From the NCBI RefSeq assembly GCF_007750855.1, contig NZ_CP036291.1, positions 3,906,001 through 3,970,000 on the forward strand: DNA of 64,000 bases. Reading direction: 5' to 3'. Both the position numbers and the translations under genes were made by a program. The notes under the pieces were generated by a model. It saw nothing but the letters and a program-made list of their open reading frames with translations, was not told the origin of the DNA and did not search any database. This document shows positions 61,026 to 64,000 of the stretch, in pieces (the stretch's first letter is position 1; each line of letters begins with the position of its first letter). Source of the DNA: Pirellulimonas nuda (lineage in GTDB: Bacteria; Planctomycetota; Planctomycetia; Pirellulales; Lacipirellulaceae).

Positions 61026-64000
61026 CTAGCCGGCAACGTCGCTTGGCGCGCTCCTGAAAGGAACGAGGTACCAGTTCTTCGCCAGCACGAGCCCCTTCCG
61101 GACGTCGTCGGTGAGCAGCATCGCACACGGGATGAGGAACAGCGAGACGATCGTGCCGAACATGACCCCGAACGCCAACGACACGGCCATCGGGATCAAG
61201 AACTGGGCCTGCAGCGAGTCGTCGAAGAGGAGCGGCATCAGCCCAACAAACGTGGTGATTGACGTCAGCATGATCGGGCGGAACCGCCTGGCCCCCGCTT
61301 CGAGCGCCGCTTGGCGTAGCCCGGACCCGGCCTTGCGCTGGCGGTTCACGTAGTCGACCATCACCAGCGTGTCGTTCACCGACACGCCGGCCAGCGCCAA
61401 CAGACCGAACACCGACAGGTACGACGGAGTGATGTCAAGAAGCATGTGCCCCAGCAGTGCGCCCATGGTCGCGAAGGGGACCGCCAGCAGCACAAAGAAC
61501 GGCTGGAACACCGAATTGAGCGCAATCGAGAGCAGCGCGAACAAGGCAAACCCCAACGCGACCGCGCCGAGGATAAACTGCTGTTTGGTTTGTTCGGCCT
61601 CCGCGACGTACCCGACGTACTGGAAGGTGAGGCCGTGCGGGATGCACAGCTCATCGATCTTAGGGGTAATCTCTCGGGCGATCCCCAGGAGGTCGACCTT
61701 CTGGTCGACGGGCTGGGCGCCGCACCGCAGGACCTCCGCGCCGTTCTTCCGCTGCACGGATGAAGGGGCCTTGGTGAACGCGATGCTAGCGACGGTCGAC
61801 AGCGGGACGTCCGCGCCCCGGGGAGTGCGGATCCGCATGCGGTCGAGCGTGTGCAGCGACTCGCGTTGGTCTCGCGGCAGGCGGACCATGACGCGGATGT
61901 CGTCCACCCCACGCTGGAGGCGCTGCGCCTCTTCGCCGAAGAACGCCTGGCGGATGTGTTGGGCCAGCAATTGCTGCGTAAGGCCCAGCTCGGCCGCCAG
62001 CGGCTTGAGCGTGATCTCGAGCTCGTCCTGACCGTAGTTGACGTTGGCCCAGGTCGAGCTCAACTGTTCGTACCCTTGCAGCAATACTCGGATGTCGCGG
62101 GCCACCTCGGCCTTCTCGGGCGACATCGGCCCGCGCAGCTCGATGTTCAGGTTCTGGTTGTCGACGTCTCGGTCGTTGCGGATGCTCGAATCGGACTTCA
62201 CGCGGAACTCGGACGCCTCGGGGATAGGGCCGACCAGCTCGGTCCAGCGGGTCACCAGCTCGCCGTAGCTGGCGCCGGGGACGGTGCGCTCCGAGGGGGG
62301 CAGCACCTCGAACGACATGGCGCCCCGCGACTTGTCGAAGCCGCGGTGGATGCGGGCGGCGCCGGTGATCTTGGAGTAGTCCCGCACGAGCGACTCGCCC
62401 GTCCCGGGATCGACGTACTCTTTGCGCATCTGCAACAGCGCATCCTCGATCTGGTCCATGTACCTGGCCGTCACCGCCAGGGGCGTGTCGTCCGGCATGT
62501 CGAGCTCTGTCGAGATCCGCCCGCGATCGACCGACGGGAAGGCGATAAACTCCATCCGCCCGCTCAGGCAGTAGCCCACCATCAGCAGCGCGCACGCGAT
62601 GAACATCGCGCACACCGTGGCGCGGTAGCGCACCGCCAGGTTGAGCACGGGCTGGTAGCCGTGCTCGATCAGGTACTCCAATCCCTCGGCGATACCGGTC
62701 TGAACCCGCGTAATGATGTTGTCTCTCGGCACGGGGCGGAGGTGCTTTAGGTGCGCCGGCAGAATGAGTTTCGACTCGATCAGCGAGAACAGCAGCACCG
62801 GCCCCACGATGGGGGGCACCTGCCGAGAATAGTCGCCCCAAGTGCCGTCGAAGAACATCAACGGGATGAACGCCACGATGGTGGTCAGCGCGCCGAAAGT
62901 AACCGGCGTCGCGACTTCTTGCGTCCCCTCGATCGCGGCGTCCAGGGGCGTCATGCCGGCCTTCATCTTCAGGTAGACGTTCTCGCCAGTCACAATCGCG
63001 TCGTCGACGACGATGCCAACGACAATGATGAACCCGAACAGGCTCATGACGTTGGCGGTCACGCCAAACCACGGCATCAACAGGACCCCCCCGGCGAAGC
63101 CGACCGGGATCCCCATCACGATCCAGAACGCCAGCGCCGGCCGGAGGAACAACCCCAGCAACAGCATCACCAGCACGCTCCCCTGCAGCAGCGAACCGAC
63201 CAGCGTATTCAGGCGATCGCGTATGGAGATCGATTCGTCGTCCCAGATGTACAGGTTGATCCCCTGCGGGAACCGCGAACGCATCGAGCCGACGTACTCG
63301 CGGACGCGGTCGGAGATCTCGATCGCGCTCTCCTTGCCGGTCCGCATCACCTCAACGAATAGCGCGGGCTGGCCGTTGAACTCGACGAGCTTCTCCCCCT
63401 CCTCGAACCCGTCGACGATCGTGGCCACCTCGCCCAGCAAGACATCGGAGCCGTTGGCGGCGCGGATCGGCAGGTCGCCGAACTCCCGGGCCGAGTACGC
63501 CTGGCCGCGTGTGCGGACGATGAAGGTCCCGCTGGCGCTGTCGATGGCGCCGGCCGGCAGGTCGATGGAGAACTGGCGGACCGCCTGGGCGAGGTCCTCG
63601 AAATTGAGCCCGAAAGAAAGCAGCTTCTTGGTGTCCGCTTCGATCGCGATCTCGTACCGGCTGTCCCCCTGCACCTGCGCCCGGCTCACCCCGCGCAGGG
63701 CGAGCACGTCTTCCTGCACCCTGCGGGCGACCTCGCGCAACTGGTGCGGATTGATGTCTCCGGTCACCGCGATGCTCAGCACCTCCCAGAAGTTCGACGA
63801 CTCGGGGATGAAGATCCGCGGGCTCTCGGTCTCGTCGGGGAAGGTCGTGATCGTGTCGATCCGCGCGCTGACGTCGTCCATCAGCTCCCGCAGGTCGGCG
63901 CCCGATTCGGCGTCGATAAAGAAACGGGCCTGGCCGCGAGAGCCCTCCGAGTTGAGCTGCTTGATGCCCTCGACCCCCTCGAGCGCTTCCTCGATAGGGA
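61026..64000 (-). CDS. RND efflux pump inner-membrane subunit (partial)
   Basis: It is an AcrB/HAE-type RND transporter. About 990 residues are visible; the 5' end lies outside the right edge, and translation is open to base 64000. The helix-4 proton relay is present (GIVVDDAIVTGENVYLKMKA) with the Asp-Asp pair. FFDGTWGDYSRQVPPIVGPV and LIESKLILPAHLKHL belong to the helix 5-6 region. The porter domain includes NYGQDELEITLKPLAAELGL, and the second helix block has VSVNDTLVMVDYVN. It should export drugs or lipophilic compounds using the proton gradient, with an adaptor probably encoded just beyond the edge. No sign of decay, unlike the remnant at 26296. Confidence 0.9.
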   Translation of the reverse strand, partial: PIEEALEGVEGIKQLNSEGSRGQARFFIDAESGADLRELMDDVSARIDTITTFPDETESPRIFIPESSNFWEVLSIAVTGDINPHQLREVARRVQEDVLALRGVSRAQVQGDSRYEIAIEADTKKLLSFGLNFEDLAQAVRQFSIDLPAGAIDSASGTFIVRTRGQAYSAREFGDLPIRAANGSDVLLGEVATIVDGFEEGEKLVEFNGQPALFVEVMRTGKESAIEISDRVREYVGSMRSRFPQGINLYIWDDESISIRDRLNTLVGSLLQGSVLVMLLLGLFLRPALAFWIVMGIPVGFAGGVLLMPWFGVTANVMSLFGFIIVVGIVVDDAIVTGENVYLKMKAGMTPLDAAIEGTQEVATPVTFGALTTIVAFIPLMFFDGTWGDYSRQVPPIVGPVLLFSLIESKLILPAHLKHLRPVPRDNIITRVQTGIAEGLEYLIEHGYQPVLNLAVRYRATVCAMFIACALLMVGYCLSGRMEFIAFPSVDRGRISTELDMPDDTPLAVTARYMDQIEDALLQMRKEYVDPGTGESLVRDYSKITGAARIHRGFDKSRGAMSFEVLPPSERTVPGASYGELVTRWTELVGPIPEASEFRVKSDSSIRNDRDVDNQNLNIELRGPMSPEKAEVARDIRVLLQGYEQLSSTWANVNYGQDELEITLKPLAAELGLTQQLLAQHIRQAFFGEEAQRLQRGVDDIRVMVRLPRDQRESLHTLDRMRIRTPRGADVPLSTVASIAFTKAPSSVQRKNGAEVLRCGAQPVDQKVDLLGIAREITPKIDELCIPHGLTFQYVGYVAEAEQTKQQFILGAVALGFALFALLSIALNSVFQPFFVLLAVPFATMGALLGHMLLDITPSYLSVFGLLALAGVSVNDTLVMVDYVNRQRKAGSGLRQAALEAGARRFRPIMLTSITTFVGLMPLLFDDSLQAQFLIPMAVSLAFGVMFGTIVSLFLIPCAMLLTDDVRKGLVLAKNWYLVPFRSAPSDVAG

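Noticed and set aside
1..64000. CRISPR array, tRNA, rRNA or insertion sequence
   Set aside because: I looked for regularly spaced repeats, cloverleaf-like segments and transposase motifs and saw none.

Overview
The window reads as a piece of a high-GC planctomycete chromosome, most likely order Pirellulales and possibly Lacipirellulaceae. The call rests on gene content: three DUF1501 genes, two DUF1549/DUF1553 genes, two secreted sulfatases, two ThuA-domain proteins, two PEP-CTERM proteins, a planctomycete-type ECF sigma factor and a full moxR/bat operon. I see no rRNA, tRNA, CRISPR array or insertion sequence. Coding density is high, and the genes lie in directional blocks.

Layout. 0-14.3 kb: a lone DUF1501 protein. 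Then an amino-sugar area with nagA (minus) and nagB (plus) around an Nramp-like transporter and a Gfo/Idh/MocA-type lipoprotein. Next come an unknown membrane-anchored protein, an overlapping four-gene operon (thioredoxin-like, DUF1549/1553, DUF1501, WD40) and a ThuA protein. 14.3-19.4 kb: an eIF1/SUI1 homologue, an MFS transporter, an N-acyltransferase-like protein, a secreted asparaginase-type Ntn hydrolase and a small acidic protein of unknown function. 19.6-29.3 kb: sulfatase, cytochrome-type DUF1549/1553 plus DUF1501, a decayed RND efflux remnant, an alpha/beta hydrolase and a second sulfatase.

29.4-38.6 kb (minus): moxR, DUF58, a DUF4381-like gene, batA, batB, batC and a fused batD-batE, tightly packed with overlapping stops and starts. 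39-43.1 kb: a YHYH-PEBP fusion protein with a small secreted neighbour, then an ECF sigma factor overlapping a putative membrane anti-sigma gene. Both ends of the sigma operon carry TTGTCC/GGACAA repeats. 43.7-46.7 kb: ThuA and a PQQ-type dehydrogenase.

47-54.3 kb: two PEP-CTERM proteins, then a type-I-secretion-like set (HlyB-like ABC protein, HlyD-like adaptor, TolC-like lipoprotein). The ABC protein has lost every recognisable ATP-hydrolysis motif while its reading frame and fold landmarks persist. This is the most unusual item in the window. 54.5-64 kb: a PQQ-like propeller protein; a blaI-blaR1-HEAT operon in which BlaR1 has no beta-lactam sensor domain; two DUF1801 genes; and an RND efflux pump that runs off the right edge.

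All calls come from reading the sequence and recognising motifs. No database search was run, so family assignments without diagnostic motifs are inference.
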